A DNA stretch of 64,000 nucleotides from Aquabacter sp040755535 (GCA_040755535.1 JBFMAV010000002.1:62001-126000), one strand, 5' to 3'. Shown: positions 1-9,206, numbered from the stretch's first letter. Translations and numbers: made by a program. The notes: a model not told the origin generated them from the sequence alone.

Positions 1-846
1 TGTCGCGGTTGGCGCAGTGAAATAAAGGCTGCTCCCCTCCAGCAGGCCAGAGACACCCCGCCCACCGCCTTCTGCAAAATTCTGCGGCGCGCCTGCGCGC
101 GACCCATGCAGAGAGAAGCGCCCGGCGACAGTATGGACGTTGGACAGCGCCCGGGCGATCCAGGGCGCCGTAGCCCCCAGGCCTCGGTCGGTGGCGAAGA
201 CCACATGCTCGGCGCGCACCCGGGTCTCGGGCACGATCAGATACTTGCGCACGCCATCTAGATCCGAGGACAGCAGCTTGGCACGCTCCAGGATGCGGAC
301 GCCGGCCCCGCGCGCCGCCTTCGCCAGGACCAAGGACACCCGATGGGCGTCATAGCTCACCGGTCCTGGGTCGAGCAGCGCCCCGAAAGGCGCATCGAGA
401 CCCAAAAGGGCTTGCACCTGAGCGGGTCCGACAGGGCTGAGCTCGTCCAGACCCAGACTGTCCCGCGCCGCCGCCTCGTCGATCAGATCCACCCGGCCGG
501 TCGGGCCGGGCAGATAGAGGAGACCCTTGGCCCGGGGCGCAATGCCGATCACCTCCATCAGGCGGTGGGCGCTTCCGGCTGCGGCGACGGAGAGATCATA
601 GATGGTGCGCACGTCGGCGAGCGGTCCGGCGGTGCACAGGTCGGCCGCCGTACGCCCGAATCCGGGACGCACCAGTCCGCTCCCCTGGTAGGCTCCGACC
701 TCGCCCGCCTCCAGCACCACGACCGCGCGCCCCCGCAGCGCCAGGGACAGCGCGCACGCCAAACCCGCCAGCGTCGCGCCGACGATACACACGTCGCAGT
801 CGAGATCCCGTGTGCTCACGGGCCGCTTGGATGAAGTCCCGATCAT
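1..846 (-). CDS. FAD-dependent oxidoreductase, partial (C-terminus beyond left edge)
   Basis: The frame is open from an ATG at 846 to the window edge, giving 282 codons with no stop, so the C-terminal part is missing. Near the N-terminus a beta strand (V-C-I-V) leads into G-A-T-L-A-G (residues 23-28), followed by V-V-V-L-E-A-G, which is the dinucleotide-binding beta-alpha-beta pattern of DAO/GlpO-type flavoproteins. The usual second glycine of GxGxxG is replaced by threonine. The substrate cannot be deduced. It is transcribed away from the SixA-like gene, with about 165 bases between the starts. The family assignment is fairly safe; the function is unknown. Confidence 0.7.
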   Translation of the reverse strand, partial: MIGTSSKRPVSTRDLDCDVCIVGATLAGLACALSLALRGRAVVVLEAGEVGAYQGSGLVRPGFGRTAADLCTAGPLADVRTIYDLSVAAAGSAHRLMEVIGIAPRAKGLLYLPGPTGRVDLIDEAAARDSLGLDELSPVGPAQVQALLGLDAPFGALLDPGPVSYDAHRVSLVLAKAARGAGVRILERAKLLSSDLDGVRKYLIVPETRVRAEHVVFATDRGLGATAPWIARALSNVHTVAGRFSLHGSRAGAPQNFAEGGGRGVSGLLEGSSLYFTAPTAT

Positions 847-1013
847 TCGCCCTGTCCCCGCTCCTGTGTGACAGAAGCCCGCAGACTTCGCCAGATGGGC
901 CGTTTTGGGCCGGTGCGAGCCGACGTGAATAGGACTGGCCGTGCGGCTGCGCTTCCTCCAATGGGATGAGCCCTCTAGAATGCGAGTCGCCTCCTCTATC
1001 GAGCGTCGGTGCA

Positions 1014-1535
1014 ATGCGTCGTCTCATCCTGCTCCGCCACGCGAAATCCGACTGGCCTGAAGGCGTTGCTGATCTCGAGCGGCCCCTGTCCGCGCGTGGA
1101 CGCGGTGCCGCGCCGGCGGTGGGTCGCTATCTGGCACGCGAGGGCCTGCTCCCGGATCGCGTGCTTGTCTCTCCAGCCCGGCGCACGCGAGAGACCTGGG
1201 ACCTGGTTTGCGCGGAAGTGGAGGGCATGCCCCAGCCTTCCAGCGAGCCGCGTATCTATGAGGCGAGCGCGGCGCGCCTTCTCGGCGTGTTGCGCGACCA
1301 ACCCGACGCCTGCCACACCCTGCTTTTGATCGGGCATAATCCCGGCTTCGAGGATCTCGCGGATACCCTGGTACAGCATGGGTCGGCGGCGGCGCGCGGG
1401 GCCATGGAGGAAAAGTTCCCCACCGGGGCCGTGGCGGTGATCGACCTGCCCGTCGACAGATGGGCGGAGATCGTGCCGGAGACCGGCCGCCTCGACCGGT
1501 TCGTCACGCCCCGCATGCTTGCAGGCGAAACCTGA
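1014..1535 (+). CDS. SixA-like histidine phosphatase family protein
   Basis: The 173-residue protein belongs to the histidine phosphatase (phosphoglycerate mutase-like) superfamily. Right at the N-terminus it has L-L-R-H-A-K, with H9 as the expected phospho-acceptor. Later come S-P-A-R-R-T-R-E-T and the second catalytic histidine in I-G-H-N-P. Size and motifs match SixA, which dephosphorylates phosphohistidine in phosphotransfer proteins. The substrate here is not shown. I chose the ATG at 1014 because it directly precedes the conserved strand; an upstream in-frame ATG at 966 would add 16 unconserved residues. The stop lies 2 bases before the start of the YcjX-like gene, so the two are probably cotranscribed. 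Confidence 0.8.
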   Translation: MRRLILLRHAKSDWPEGVADLERPLSARGRGAAPAVGRYLAREGLLPDRVLVSPARRTRETWDLVCAEVEGMPQPSSEPRIYEASAARLLGVLRDQPDACHTLLLIGHNPGFEDLADTLVQHGSAAARGAMEEKFPTGAVAVIDLPVDRWAEIVPETGRLDRFVTPRMLAGET

Positions 1536-1537
1536 GC

Positions 1538-2983
1538 ATGGCGCCGCGCTCGCGCTTCCTGGAGGACGCGCGCATCGGCTTTCGGGCGGTTGCCGATCGG
1601 GTTGAGGATCTCGCACGCCCCACCCTGCGCCTGGGGGTGACCGGTCTTGCGCGCTCGGGAAAAACTGTCTTTACCACGGCACTTGTCCAGGCTTTGAGGG
1701 TCGGCGGGCGCCTGCCGGTCTTCGAGCCCTACGCCTCCGGTCGCATCGCCAGCGCAACCCTTCAACCTCAGCCGGACGATGCCGTGCCGCGCTTCCCGGT
1801 GGAGGACCATCTCCTCGCACTTGAAGCGCGGACGTGGCCGGCATCCACCGCGCGGGTCAGCGAGCTGCGCCTTGCGGTGCGCCACGCCACGCGCCGTGGC
1901 GGCATGCGCACGCTCACCCTCGATCTGGTGGACTATCCCGGCGAATGGCTGCTGGATCTTCCGCTGCTCGATATGAGCTATTCGGATTTCTGCGACCAGA
2001 GCCTCTCGCTGGCCCGCGCCCCGGCACGTCGGGAGGCGGCGGCCGAGATGCTCAAGGGCGTTGAGACCCTGGACCCCGCGGGGCCGGCGGACGAAACCGT
2101 GGCCCGGGGGCTGGCCGCCCGCTTCACCTCCTATCTGGCCGCATGTCGCACCGAGCGCATGGCGATGAGCCTGCTGCCTCCCGGTCGTTTCCTTCTGCCC
2201 GGCGATCTGGAGGGATCGCCGGCGCTCACCTTCGCGCCCCTGGACCTCAAGGCCGGTCCCGCGCCTCCCGCCACGCTGGCAGCCATGATGGAGCGGCGGT
2301 TTGAGGCCTATAAGTCGGCCGTCGTGCGCCCCTTCTTCCGCGACCATTTCGCTCGGCTCGATCGCCAGATCGTGCTGGTGGATGTCCTGGCCGCCCTCAA
2401 TGCCGGACCGGCCGCCCTGGCGGATCTGGAGCGCGCGCTCGATTCCATCCTCCTGGCCTTCCGCGTCGGCCGCAATACGCTTTTGTCCACACTCTGGCGC
2501 CCGCGCATCGAGAAGGTTCTGTTCGCCGCCACGAAGGCTGATCATCTTCACCGTGCGAGCCATGATCGGCTGGAGGCCATTCTCCGGAGGCTGGTGGAGC
2601 GGGCCTATGCGCGCGCGCAGACCGGCGGGGCGAGCATGGATGTGGTGGCGATGGCCGCCGTCCGCGCCACCCGCGAGGCGGACGTCATGCGCCAGGGACA
2701 GAAGATCGCGGCCATCGTCGGCACGCCCGAAGCCGGACAGGAAGCGGGCGGCCAGATGTTCGACGGAAGCGAGGAGGTGGCGCTGTTCCCCGGCGCGCTT
2801 CCCGCGGACCCCCAGACCCTGTTCGCCCCTGCCGCCAGCGGGTTCCGAGGCATGGACAGCGGCGATGGCGACTTCAGGTTCCTGCGCTTTCGTCCGCCCG
2901 CCGGCATTGGCAGCGGGACGCCCCTGCCCCATATCCGCCTCGACCGTGCGCTCCAGTTCCTTCTGGGCGACCGGCTCGGATGA
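1538..2983 (+). CDS. YcjX-like P-loop GTPase family protein (DUF463)
   Basis: The 481-residue protein has a P-loop G-L-A-R-S-G-K-T at residues 36-43 and a D-L-V-D-Y-P-G-E-W segment that looks like the switch/G3 region. Both are characteristic of the YcjX family. In enterobacteria ycjX is paired with ycjF and responds to envelope or heat stress; the biochemical role is not settled. The same pairing is present here, with the YcjF-like gene beginning 13 bases downstream. I chose the ATG at 1538, 2 bases after the phosphatase stop, because an upstream in-frame start would overlap the phosphatase. Confidence 0.85.
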   Translation: MAPRSRFLEDARIGFRAVADRVEDLARPTLRLGVTGLARSGKTVFTTALVQALRVGGRLPVFEPYASGRIASATLQPQPDDAVPRFPVEDHLLALEARTWPASTARVSELRLAVRHATRRGGMRTLTLDLVDYPGEWLLDLPLLDMSYSDFCDQSLSLARAPARREAAAEMLKGVETLDPAGPADETVARGLAARFTSYLAACRTERMAMSLLPPGRFLLPGDLEGSPALTFAPLDLKAGPAPPATLAAMMERRFEAYKSAVVRPFFRDHFARLDRQIVLVDVLAALNAGPAALADLERALDSILLAFRVGRNTLLSTLWRPRIEKVLFAATKADHLHRASHDRLEAILRRLVERAYARAQTGGASMDVVAMAAVRATREADVMRQGQKIAAIVGTPEAGQEAGGQMFDGSEEVALFPGALPADPQTLFAPAASGFRGMDSGDGDFRFLRFRPPAGIGSGTPLPHIRLDRALQFLLGDRLG

Positions 2984-2996
2984 GCGGAAGGGCGCA

Positions 2997-4055
2997 ATGA
3001 TGGTGAAGGCGGTCAAACCCCGCGCAGGTTCGCAAGCCGCTTCCCGGCCTCAGGTCTTCCGCCTTGACGAAGCGGGCATCACGTTCACCGAGATTGAACC
3101 GCCGATCGAGGACGAAGCCGGGCTCCTTCCGCAGATTGCGGAGCCGCACCCTCGTCGTCGCCTTGGCCTTGCCGGGCTATTTTGGTCGGGACTTGGCGGC
3201 CTCGTTAGCCTCGGCGCCGGTCTTGCGGTCTGGAAGCTGGTTGAGGACCTGTTCGCGCGGGCGGACTGGCTTGGCTATGTGGCGCTCGGCTTTGCCGCGC
3301 TTCTGGCGGTAGCGACCGTGTCCATCATCGTGCGCGAAGGGCTCGCTCTCGCCCGCCTTTCGAGCCTGGACGCGCTGCGTGAACGCGCCATGGCGGCTCT
3401 CGCGCAGGACGACCGGCCGGAGGCCGAGGCCGTCACCCGCGCGCTCCTGGGTGTCACAGGGGCGATGCCATCGCTCGCCCGCGCCCGCGCCGAGCTCACC
3501 ACCCATCTCGGCGCCATCATCGACGGGGCCGATTTGATACGTCTCACAGAGCGCAGCTTGATGGCGCCGCTCGATGCACGCGCCAGCCAGATGGTCGCGG
3601 ATGCGGCCAAGCGGGTGTCCGTGGTGACAGCCGTCTCGCCGCGCGCGGCGGTGGACCTCCTGTTCGTGCTCTACACGGCTCTGACACTGATGCGCCGCCT
3701 ATCGAGCCTGTATGGCGGGCGTCCGGGCGCGCTGGGCATGGTGCGCCTCGTGCGCCATGTGGTCAGCCATCTGGCGGTGACCGGCGGCATGGCGGCCGGC
3801 GACAGCCTGGTCCAGCAATTGGTGGGTCACGGGATTGCCGCCCGGGTATCGGCGCGCCTGGGAGAAGGCGTGGTCAACGGCCTCCTGACGGCCCGGCTCG
3901 GGCTGGCAGCCATCGCCGTGACACGCCCGCTTCCCTTCGCCGCCCTTCCCGCGCCGCGCCTCTCCGATGTGGCGAGCGGACTGGTGCGAGCGGACGAGGA
4001 ACCGGCGCCCCCTCAGGCCGGGATCAAGCGGGCCGGCAAAGCCTCCGGCGAATAG
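2997..4055 (+). CDS. YcjF-like membrane protein (TIGR01620 / DUF697)
   Basis: The 352-residue protein has a hydrophilic N-terminus of about 55 residues. Two strong hydrophobic segments follow (roughly residues 57-80 and 87-110), then a helical soluble domain containing the Y-T-A-L-T-L-M-R-R-L-S pattern of DUF697 proteins. It follows the YcjX-like GTPase at 13 bases, the usual order of this pair. It probably anchors or partners the GTPase at the inner membrane, which is an inference from context. Two adjacent ATGs (2997 and 3000) could start it. The last 43 bases overlap the convergent gene on the other strand. Confidence 0.8.
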   Translation: MMVKAVKPRAGSQAASRPQVFRLDEAGITFTEIEPPIEDEAGLLPQIAEPHPRRRLGLAGLFWSGLGGLVSLGAGLAVWKLVEDLFARADWLGYVALGFAALLAVATVSIIVREGLALARLSSLDALRERAMAALAQDDRPEAEAVTRALLGVTGAMPSLARARAELTTHLGAIIDGADLIRLTERSLMAPLDARASQMVADAAKRVSVVTAVSPRAAVDLLFVLYTALTLMRRLSSLYGGRPGALGMVRLVRHVVSHLAVTGGMAAGDSLVQQLVGHGIAARVSARLGEGVVNGLLTARLGLAAIAVTRPLPFAALPAPRLSDVASGLVRADEEPAPPQAGIKRAGKASGE

Positions 4056-4594
4056 ACGCCGGGCGCGTTGCGCCAGATGGTTTCCGCCAGCGGCCAGCCG
4101 AGAACCGGGCACAGGATCGCCAGCAAGGCGGACACCGTCCATTGAGCTTGACCGAGGGCGCTTGCGAGTACCGCGACCAGGCCGAGGGCCGTCACCGCTC
4201 CGAGCGCGGTCATCAGAATCCAGCGCCAGCGCGGCAAGCCGGCGGAAAAGGTGACGGCATCATTCCCCGCAAGACCCGCATGGACAGCGCGCACAAAACC
4301 GGAAAACGCCGCGCGATTGTCTTCGACGCTGGTGATGGAGGTGCGCGACAGCGAGCCCACCCGCAGGCTTTCACCTTTCCGCCCCTTGAGACGCATCTCG
4401 AAATTGGGGGCGGCCAACTGTCCGGGATGATAGGTGAGGCGGACCGCGACCACGTCCTTCAGCGGCAATTGTCCCGAGCGCGCTCCGATCGTCCAGTCGA
4501 GAACGCCCTTCTCCAGCCGGAACCTGGACCCCGGGCCGATCATGCGGGGCCGCGCCGCATACGTGACGGCGCCGCTTGCCTCGCTCTCATCCAT
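4013..4594 (-). CDS. Putative membrane protein with N-terminal PH-like region
   Basis: The 193-residue protein has a beta-rich, basic N-terminal half of about 110 residues that resembles bacterial PH-like domains. Two hydrophobic helices follow (about 125-148 and 152-175) with a short tail. I recognise no catalytic motif. The ATG at 4594 is preferred to a TTG at 4618. It converges on the YcjF-like gene and shares 43 bases with it. The function is unknown and the PH-like reading is tentative. Confidence 0.6.
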   Translation of the reverse strand: MDESEASGAVTYAARPRMIGPGSRFRLEKGVLDWTIGARSGQLPLKDVVAVRLTYHPGQLAAPNFEMRLKGRKGESLRVGSLSRTSITSVEDNRAAFSGFVRAVHAGLAGNDAVTFSAGLPRWRWILMTALGAVTALGLVAVLASALGQAQWTVSALLAILCPVLGWPLAETIWRNAPGVYSPEALPARLIPA

Positions 4595-4635
4595 GTGTCG
4601 TCGATCCCATTGCGCCAATTGCCTTTAGGGCACCC

Positions 4636-5088
4636 TTACGCCAGCGCGCAAGCCTCGGGCTTCAGGTCAAGCAGCGGCGTGCCGTCCATGCAGTCCAGCC
4701 CGCGCACATGCACAATCCGCCCCTCGACGCGCACCAGATCGACGATGGACGAGGCGATGGGATTGGGGCGGACCGGCGAACGCAGGGAAAAAGTGCCCCG
4801 CGTCGTGCCATCGCGCCGGGGGCTCTGGCGCACGAGATCCCGCCGCGCCTCGTGCATCCAATAGAGAACCTGAAGACGGCCGCACTGCGCGATCCCGTCA
4901 AGCGCGGCAGCCCAGCGGGGGTCGATCTCAAGCTGGCATTCGGGACCGTCCGGTGCGCCACGGCGCGGGCAATCGGCTCGCCGGAGCCACGGCGTGCGGA
5001 TGCGGCCGATAAAGTACAGGCCAGCCGAGACATCCCGAGGCAGTTCGACCGCAACCTCTCCCGGCCGGATATCCTGCTCCTCCGTCAT
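4636..5088 (-). CDS. trmO: TsaA/TrmO-family tRNA methyltransferase
   Basis: This 150-residue protein has the TsaA-domain signatures F-S-L-R-S-P-V-R-P-N-P-I (about residues 99-110) and L-D-C-M-D-G-T-P-L-L-D (about 132-142). TrmO uses S-adenosylmethionine to methylate N6-threonylcarbamoyladenosine at position 37 of ANN-decoding tRNAs. E. coli TrmO carries an extra C-terminal domain, so this is the short, single-domain type common in alphaproteobacteria. Its exact substrate is inferred. The start at 5088 faces mazG divergently, with 69 bases between them. Confidence 0.7.
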   Translation of the reverse strand: MTEEQDIRPGEVAVELPRDVSAGLYFIGRIRTPWLRRADCPRRGAPDGPECQLEIDPRWAAALDGIAQCGRLQVLYWMHEARRDLVRQSPRRDGTTRGTFSLRSPVRPNPIASSIVDLVRVEGRIVHVRGLDCMDGTPLLDLKPEACALA

Positions 5089-5157
5089 GGCCCCCTCCAC
5101 TTTCCTTCCATCGCGGGAGCCATCATAGAAGATGGGCTGACCGTCCCGGAGTCCTCC

Positions 5158-6033
5158 ATGCCGCCCCAGATCCAGCCCTCCCGCGACATTGCGCGCCTTA
5201 TCGAGATCATGGCGGCGCTGCGGACGCCGGGCACCGGGTGCCCGTGGGATCTGGAGCAGGATTTCTCCAGCATCGCCCCCTATACCATCGAGGAGGCCTA
5301 TGAGGTGGCGGACGCCATCGCGCGTGGCGACATGGGTGATCTCACGGAGGAGCTGGGCGACCTCCTGCTCCAGGTGGTGTTTCATGCCCGCATGGGCGAG
5401 GAGGCTGGCCTTTTCGATTTCGGCGATGTCGTCACGGCCATCACTGCCAAGCTGATCCGCCGCCATCCCCATGTGTTCGCGGACACGAGTGCAGCGGACC
5501 CGGAGGCCGTGAAGGGCGCCTGGAGCCGCGTCAAGGCCGAGGAGAAGGCGGAGCGCGCCCGACGCCGGGCCGAAGCGGGCCTGACGCCGGACGCAACCGG
5601 CGGAGTTCTGGATGGCGTGGCCTTGCCCCTGCCGGCCCTGACGCGGGCGCTGAAGCTCCAGGAGAAGGCCGGAAAGGTGGGCTTCGACTGGCGCGACGCA
5701 CGCCAGGTCCTCGCCAAGATCCGCGAGGAAGCCGAAGAGGTCCACGAGGTGTTGGACCTTGGAGACACAGACGCTCTGAAGGACGAGATCGGTGACCTGT
5801 TGTTCGCCGTAGTGAACCTCGCCCGCCACGCGGGCGTCGATCCCGAGGCGGCCCTGCGTGGCACCAATGACAAGTTCACGCGCAGATTCGGACACATCGA
5901 GACCAGCCTCGCCGCGCAAGGCCGCCGGCCGGAGCAGGCGAGCCTTGCGGACATGGAATCACTGTGGGTGGAGGCGAAAGCGCGCGAGCGGGCAACACCC
6001 CCAGCAGCACCTCAGAGCGGCTCGACTTCGTAG
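5158..6033 (+). CDS. mazG: Nucleoside triphosphate pyrophosphohydrolase MazG
   Basis: The 291-residue protein has two tandem MazG domains. The first carries E-E-A-Y-E-V-A-D and E-E-L-G-D-L-L-L-Q-V-V-F-H; the second carries E-E-A-E-E-V-H and D-E-I-G-D-L-L-F-A-V-V-N. Together they give the EExxE...ExxD metal-binding pattern. MazG hydrolyses (deoxy)nucleoside triphosphates to monophosphates plus pyrophosphate and helps clear aberrant nucleotides. The length matches the two-domain E. coli type. The start at 5158 precedes the conserved R-L-I-E-I-M-A-A-L-R segment. Its last 22 bases overlap the convergent SIMPL gene. Confidence 0.9.
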   Translation: MPPQIQPSRDIARLIEIMAALRTPGTGCPWDLEQDFSSIAPYTIEEAYEVADAIARGDMGDLTEELGDLLLQVVFHARMGEEAGLFDFGDVVTAITAKLIRRHPHVFADTSAADPEAVKGAWSRVKAEEKAERARRRAEAGLTPDATGGVLDGVALPLPALTRALKLQEKAGKVGFDWRDARQVLAKIREEAEEVHEVLDLGDTDALKDEIGDLLFAVVNLARHAGVDPEAALRGTNDKFTRRFGHIETSLAAQGRRPEQASLADMESLWVEAKARERATPPAAPQSGSTS

Positions 6034-6743
6034 ACCACGCTGATCCGCACGCGCGCACTCATCTCGCCGGCCTCGATCGGCACGGCCCGCGCCTCCGCCT
6101 TCATCATCATGGGCGCGGAGGTGAGCATATCTCCGCCTCGGTCGGCGGGGGCAATCCGACGGATCTTCAGGAGCCGCAGTCCCGCCGCCTCCGCAAGGGT
6201 CTTGGCCTGTGCCTGTGCATCCTTGATGGCCGCGACGCGCGCTTTCTCTTCGAGCGGCCCTGCGTCGGCGATGCCGAACCGCAATCCGCCCGCCTGATTG
6301 GCGCCCGCCTGAACCATCTTGTCGAGCAAGGTCCCGAGCCGCGTGATGTCACGCACCTTGATGGCTACGTTGTTGCGCACCTCGAATCCCACCACGCGCG
6401 GCGCTTCTCGCGCATTCTGAGGCGGCTGCGAATATTGCGGCGCAATGCTGAAATTCGAGGTTGCGATATCGCGCTCCTCGATACCCAGGGCCTTAATGGC
6501 GGCCACGAGATCTGCCATGGCTTTTGAATTGGCTGCGAGCGCCTCTTCTGCTGTCTTCCCGGAAGCTACGACTCCGGTTGAGAAGGTCGCCATGTCGGGA
6601 GCGGCGCTTGCCTCTCCGTCTCCGATAACCGTCAGCAACGCCCGGGCCGGCTCTTCTGCGCGCACGGGAGCCACCAAGGCTGACAACGCCCACCCGATTA
6701 CAAGCGCGGATCCCAGGGTTCGGTTCAGCCGTTGCACGCTCAT
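6012..6743 (-). CDS. SIMPL-domain (DUF541) periplasmic protein
   Basis: The 243-residue protein has a signal peptide (basic start, hydrophobic stretch, cleavage near A-R-A-E around residue 30). The rest is a SIMPL/DUF541 domain: G-D-G-E-A-S-A-A-P-D-M-A near the mature N-terminus, then the helix with A-N-S-K-A-M, and A-Q-A-Q-A-K-T-L-A-E-A-A-G-L further on. SIMPL proteins form oligomeric periplasmic assemblies of uncertain function; some affect oxidative-stress resistance. The ATG at 6743 places the signal peptide at the N-terminus, and longer starts would bury it. Confidence 0.85.
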   Translation of the reverse strand: MSVQRLNRTLGSALVIGWALSALVAPVRAEEPARALLTVIGDGEASAAPDMATFSTGVVASGKTAEEALAANSKAMADLVAAIKALGIEERDIATSNFSIAPQYSQPPQNAREAPRVVGFEVRNNVAIKVRDITRLGTLLDKMVQAGANQAGGLRFGIADAGPLEEKARVAAIKDAQAQAKTLAEAAGLRLLKIRRIAPADRGGDMLTSAPMMMKAEARAVPIEAGEMSARVRISVVYEVEPL

Positions 6744-6939
6744 CACTGTTTCCGCCTCGCAAGTGTCGATGCGCCACACCACCCTTCGAACACGGCGCGA
6801 ATGCGGCATGGGCAGTTGTTCGCCAGCGCAGGAGTTGCTAGAGGCGTTGGAACGGTCTTCCGCGTCTCCCGGCGCTGGCACAGGCCGTGATGATCCGGCA
6901 AGATTTGCCGTACGCGCGCTTAATCTTGTGGGTTCGGTG

Positions 6940-7015
6940 GGGCCTGTAGCTCAATGGTTAGAGCCGGCCGCTCATAACGGTCTGGTTGCAGGTTCAAGTC
7001 CTGCCGGGCCCACCA
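6940..7015 (+). tRNA. tRNA with CAT anticodon, probably tRNA-Ile2 (lysidine-modified)
   Basis: A complete cloverleaf can be drawn. The acceptor GGGCCTG pairs with CGGGCCC with one T-G pair; the D stem is GCTC/GAGC; the anticodon stem GGCCG/CGGTC has loop CTCATAA; the T stem is GCAGG/CCTGC with loop TTCAAGT; discriminator A is followed by an encoded CCA. A CAT anticodon can mean initiator Met, elongator Met or Ile2. The first acceptor pair is a normal G-C, which argues against the initiator. C4-G69 and C5-G68, the pairs read by the lysidine synthetase TilS, are both present, which favours Ile2. Elongator Met is the alternative. Confidence 0.9.
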
Positions 7016-7055
7016 TCTCCAATTTGCTAGGCCGCGATACGACCGCGAGCGGATT

Positions 7056-7373
7056 TCATCGACGACGGGCCGGAATGTCTGGCGCGGCAGGCTCTGCCGT
7101 CGAAAGCGGCTCTTCAGAAGGCATCACCGGCGGCTGCATTTCTCCCTGATCCGTCAGGGTGGGGAATTCGCCAAGATTGGTCAGGGCTTCAATCGGCTCT
7201 GCCTGATCGGCTTCATCCGATGCCAAAGGGCGCCGGGCAACGGATGCGTTGTCTTCCAATGCGATAATTTCACGGGCTTGGGTCCAATGGCTCTCGGCGC
7301 GGCCTTCCGGTCGCCCTTCTTCCTCCCACAACTGGTAGGCGCGCGCGCGTATCCGCTGTTCATCAGGCGACAT
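7056..7373 (-). CDS. DUF2934 domain protein
   Basis: The 105-residue hydrophilic protein carries near its N-terminus the short DUF2934 motif: I-R-A-R-A-Y-Q-L-W-E-E-E-G-R-P, then H-W-x-x-A. The second half is acidic and proline-rich with no recognisable fold. DUF2934 proteins are common in alphaproteobacteria and have no known function. I chose the ATG at 7373 because the domain starts immediately after it. It lies 40 bases downstream of the tRNA on the other strand. Confidence 0.75.
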   Translation of the reverse strand: MSPDEQRIRARAYQLWEEEGRPEGRAESHWTQAREIIALEDNASVARRPLASDEADQAEPIEALTNLGEFPTLTDQGEMQPPVMPSEEPLSTAEPAAPDIPARRR

Positions 7374-7523
7374 GTGAGGCTCCTGTTTCGCCTTTAACAA
7401 CGTAGCCACCCGGCGTGCGTTCCCGGTCTCGGACACCCCTGCGCCAGCCGCCATGCTCCGCCTCAAGGCGGACATCGCCCGCAACCAGGAGGTCGCGGGC
7501 GATGGTGACCAGGGTCAGCCAGA

Positions 7524-9206
7524 TCAGGCGGCCTGGAGTTGGTGCACGAAGTTCTCCACTTCCGTCCGCAGGCTTCCGGCCTGATGGGACAGTCCTTCGG
7601 ACAGGCTGAGCAATTGGCTGGAAGCGGCGCCGGTCATGTCGGCCGCCCGACCGACGCCGCCGATATTGTCGGTCACCTGCTGAGTGCCGGTGGCCGCCTG
7701 CTGGCAGTTCTGGGCAATTTCGCCCGTGGCAGCGCCCTGCTGTTCAACCGCGCCGGCAATGGTGGTGGAGATGGTCTTGATATCTCCCACGACGCGGATG
7801 ATCTCGGCCATGGATACGACCGTCCCGCGCGTCGCTTCCTGAATTTCGCTCACTTTGCTGGCAATTTCGTCGGTCGCGCGCGCGGTCTGCGTGGCAAGTT
7901 CCTTCACTTCGGACGCGACGACCGCGAAGCCCTTCCCCGCTTCGCCGGCCCGCGCCGACTCAATGGTGGCATTGAGAGCCAGCAGATTGGTCTGATCCGC
8001 GATCCCCTTGATGAGCGAAACCACTTCGCCGATGGCGGTCGCGGCCTTGGAGAGGTCGCCGATCCGTTCGTTGGAGGATTGGGCTTCGTTGAAGGCGACG
8101 TTGGCGACTTCGGCGGAATGGAACACACGCCCGCTGATCTCCCGCACCGAGGCCGCAAGCTCCTCGGAGGACGCCGCGACGGTCTGCACGTTGCTTGCCG
8201 CCTGCTCAGCGGCCACAGCCACAGCCTGCGCTTGCCGCGAGGTTTCCTCGGCCGTGGAGGACAGATTCTTGGCGGAATCCGCGACTTCGCCTGAAGACAC
8301 AGCGAATCCCTTGGCGAGATCCTGCATGCGCGCAACAAAATCGCTCGCCAATTTCTCACGGCGCGCCAGGGTGCGACGCTCGTTCTCCTCCCGGACCGCT
8401 TGGTCTCGACGCGCCATCTCCGCCTCCGCGAGGCTGTCGCGGAACGCCGTCAGCGCGGCGCTCATCATGCCGATCTCGTCCTTGCGGTCAGAGCCGGCGA
8501 TGTCGATTCCAAAATCGCCCGACCGGAGTTTCTCCATGTCGGAGACGGTCCTGCGAATGGGAAGCGCCACCAGCTTGTTGAGCGCAAAGGCAGCCACGCA
8601 TGCCAATCCCAGAATCAGCAGCACGGAAAGGGCAACCGACGCGAGAATCATCCTCTGCGCGTCATGCATCGCATCGCTCCGGGCCTGGAGCAGAGAGGAC
8701 TCGGCGGTCTTGGTTTCCGCCACCAGGGCACGGATCTGGTCGAAGTAAACCTTGCCCTTCCCAGCCCGTTCGATGTCGCGCGCAGCTTCCTGGGTCTCCG
8801 GCTTGCCCATGAGACCGATCGCAGTCCGTGTCACCGCACGCTGCCACTCTTCCGCTTGCTTGCGAATGGCATCCAGGCGGGCCTGTTGCGCAGGATTGTC
8901 GCTGGTCAGGGACTTCAACTCCGTCCAGGACGCGATGAAAGTCGTCTCACCAGCCTTCAAAGGATCAAGGCTCGCCTCTTTCCCGGTGAGCAGATAGCCA
9001 CGCAGACCCGTCTCCTGATCGACGAGGGCAGCCATCATACTGTCCGTTGCCTGGAGCACTTCGTAGGTGTGCGTGGTCCAGTCGATATTTTTCTCAACAT
9101 TCGCATTGGAATAGAGAATGACCCCGCCGGTTATGATGTTGGCCACAAGCACGAGACCAAACGCCAACAGGTTTTTTTTGCTGATTGAAATGTTTTGTAT
9201 TTTCAC
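7524..9206 (-). CDS. Methyl-accepting chemotaxis protein with CHASE3-like sensor
   Basis: The 560-residue protein has an N-terminal membrane helix (about residues 12-32) and a periplasmic region containing D-Q-E-T-G-L-R-G-Y-L, typical of CHASE3 domains. A second membrane helix (about 190-212) is followed by a HAMP linker and the cytoplasmic signalling coiled coil, with the conserved hairpin tip I-A-D-Q-T-N-L-L-A-L-N-A-T-I-E. It should signal to CheA/CheW, but no che gene is in the window. I chose the GTG at 9206, which has a G-rich ribosome site just upstream; a TTG at 9242 would lie inside a hairpin. Confidence 0.9.
   Translation of the reverse strand: MKIQNISISKKNLLAFGLVLVANIITGGVILYSNANVEKNIDWTTHTYEVLQATDSMMAALVDQETGLRGYLLTGKEASLDPLKAGETTFIASWTELKSLTSDNPAQQARLDAIRKQAEEWQRAVTRTAIGLMGKPETQEAARDIERAGKGKVYFDQIRALVAETKTAESSLLQARSDAMHDAQRMILASVALSVLLILGLACVAAFALNKLVALPIRRTVSDMEKLRSGDFGIDIAGSDRKDEIGMMSAALTAFRDSLAEAEMARRDQAVREENERRTLARREKLASDFVARMQDLAKGFAVSSGEVADSAKNLSSTAEETSRQAQAVAVAAEQAASNVQTVAASSEELAASVREISGRVFHSAEVANVAFNEAQSSNERIGDLSKAATAIGEVVSLIKGIADQTNLLALNATIESARAGEAGKGFAVVASEVKELATQTARATDEIASKVSEIQEATRGTVVSMAEIIRVVGDIKTISTTIAGAVEQQGAATGEIAQNCQQAATGTQQVTDNIGGVGRAADMTGAASSQLLSLSEGLSHQAGSLRTEVENFVHQLQAA

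Noticed and set aside
1256..3016. 586-codon open frame on the minus strand
   Set aside because: It is antisense to the phosphatase and YcjX-like genes; no domain is recognisable.
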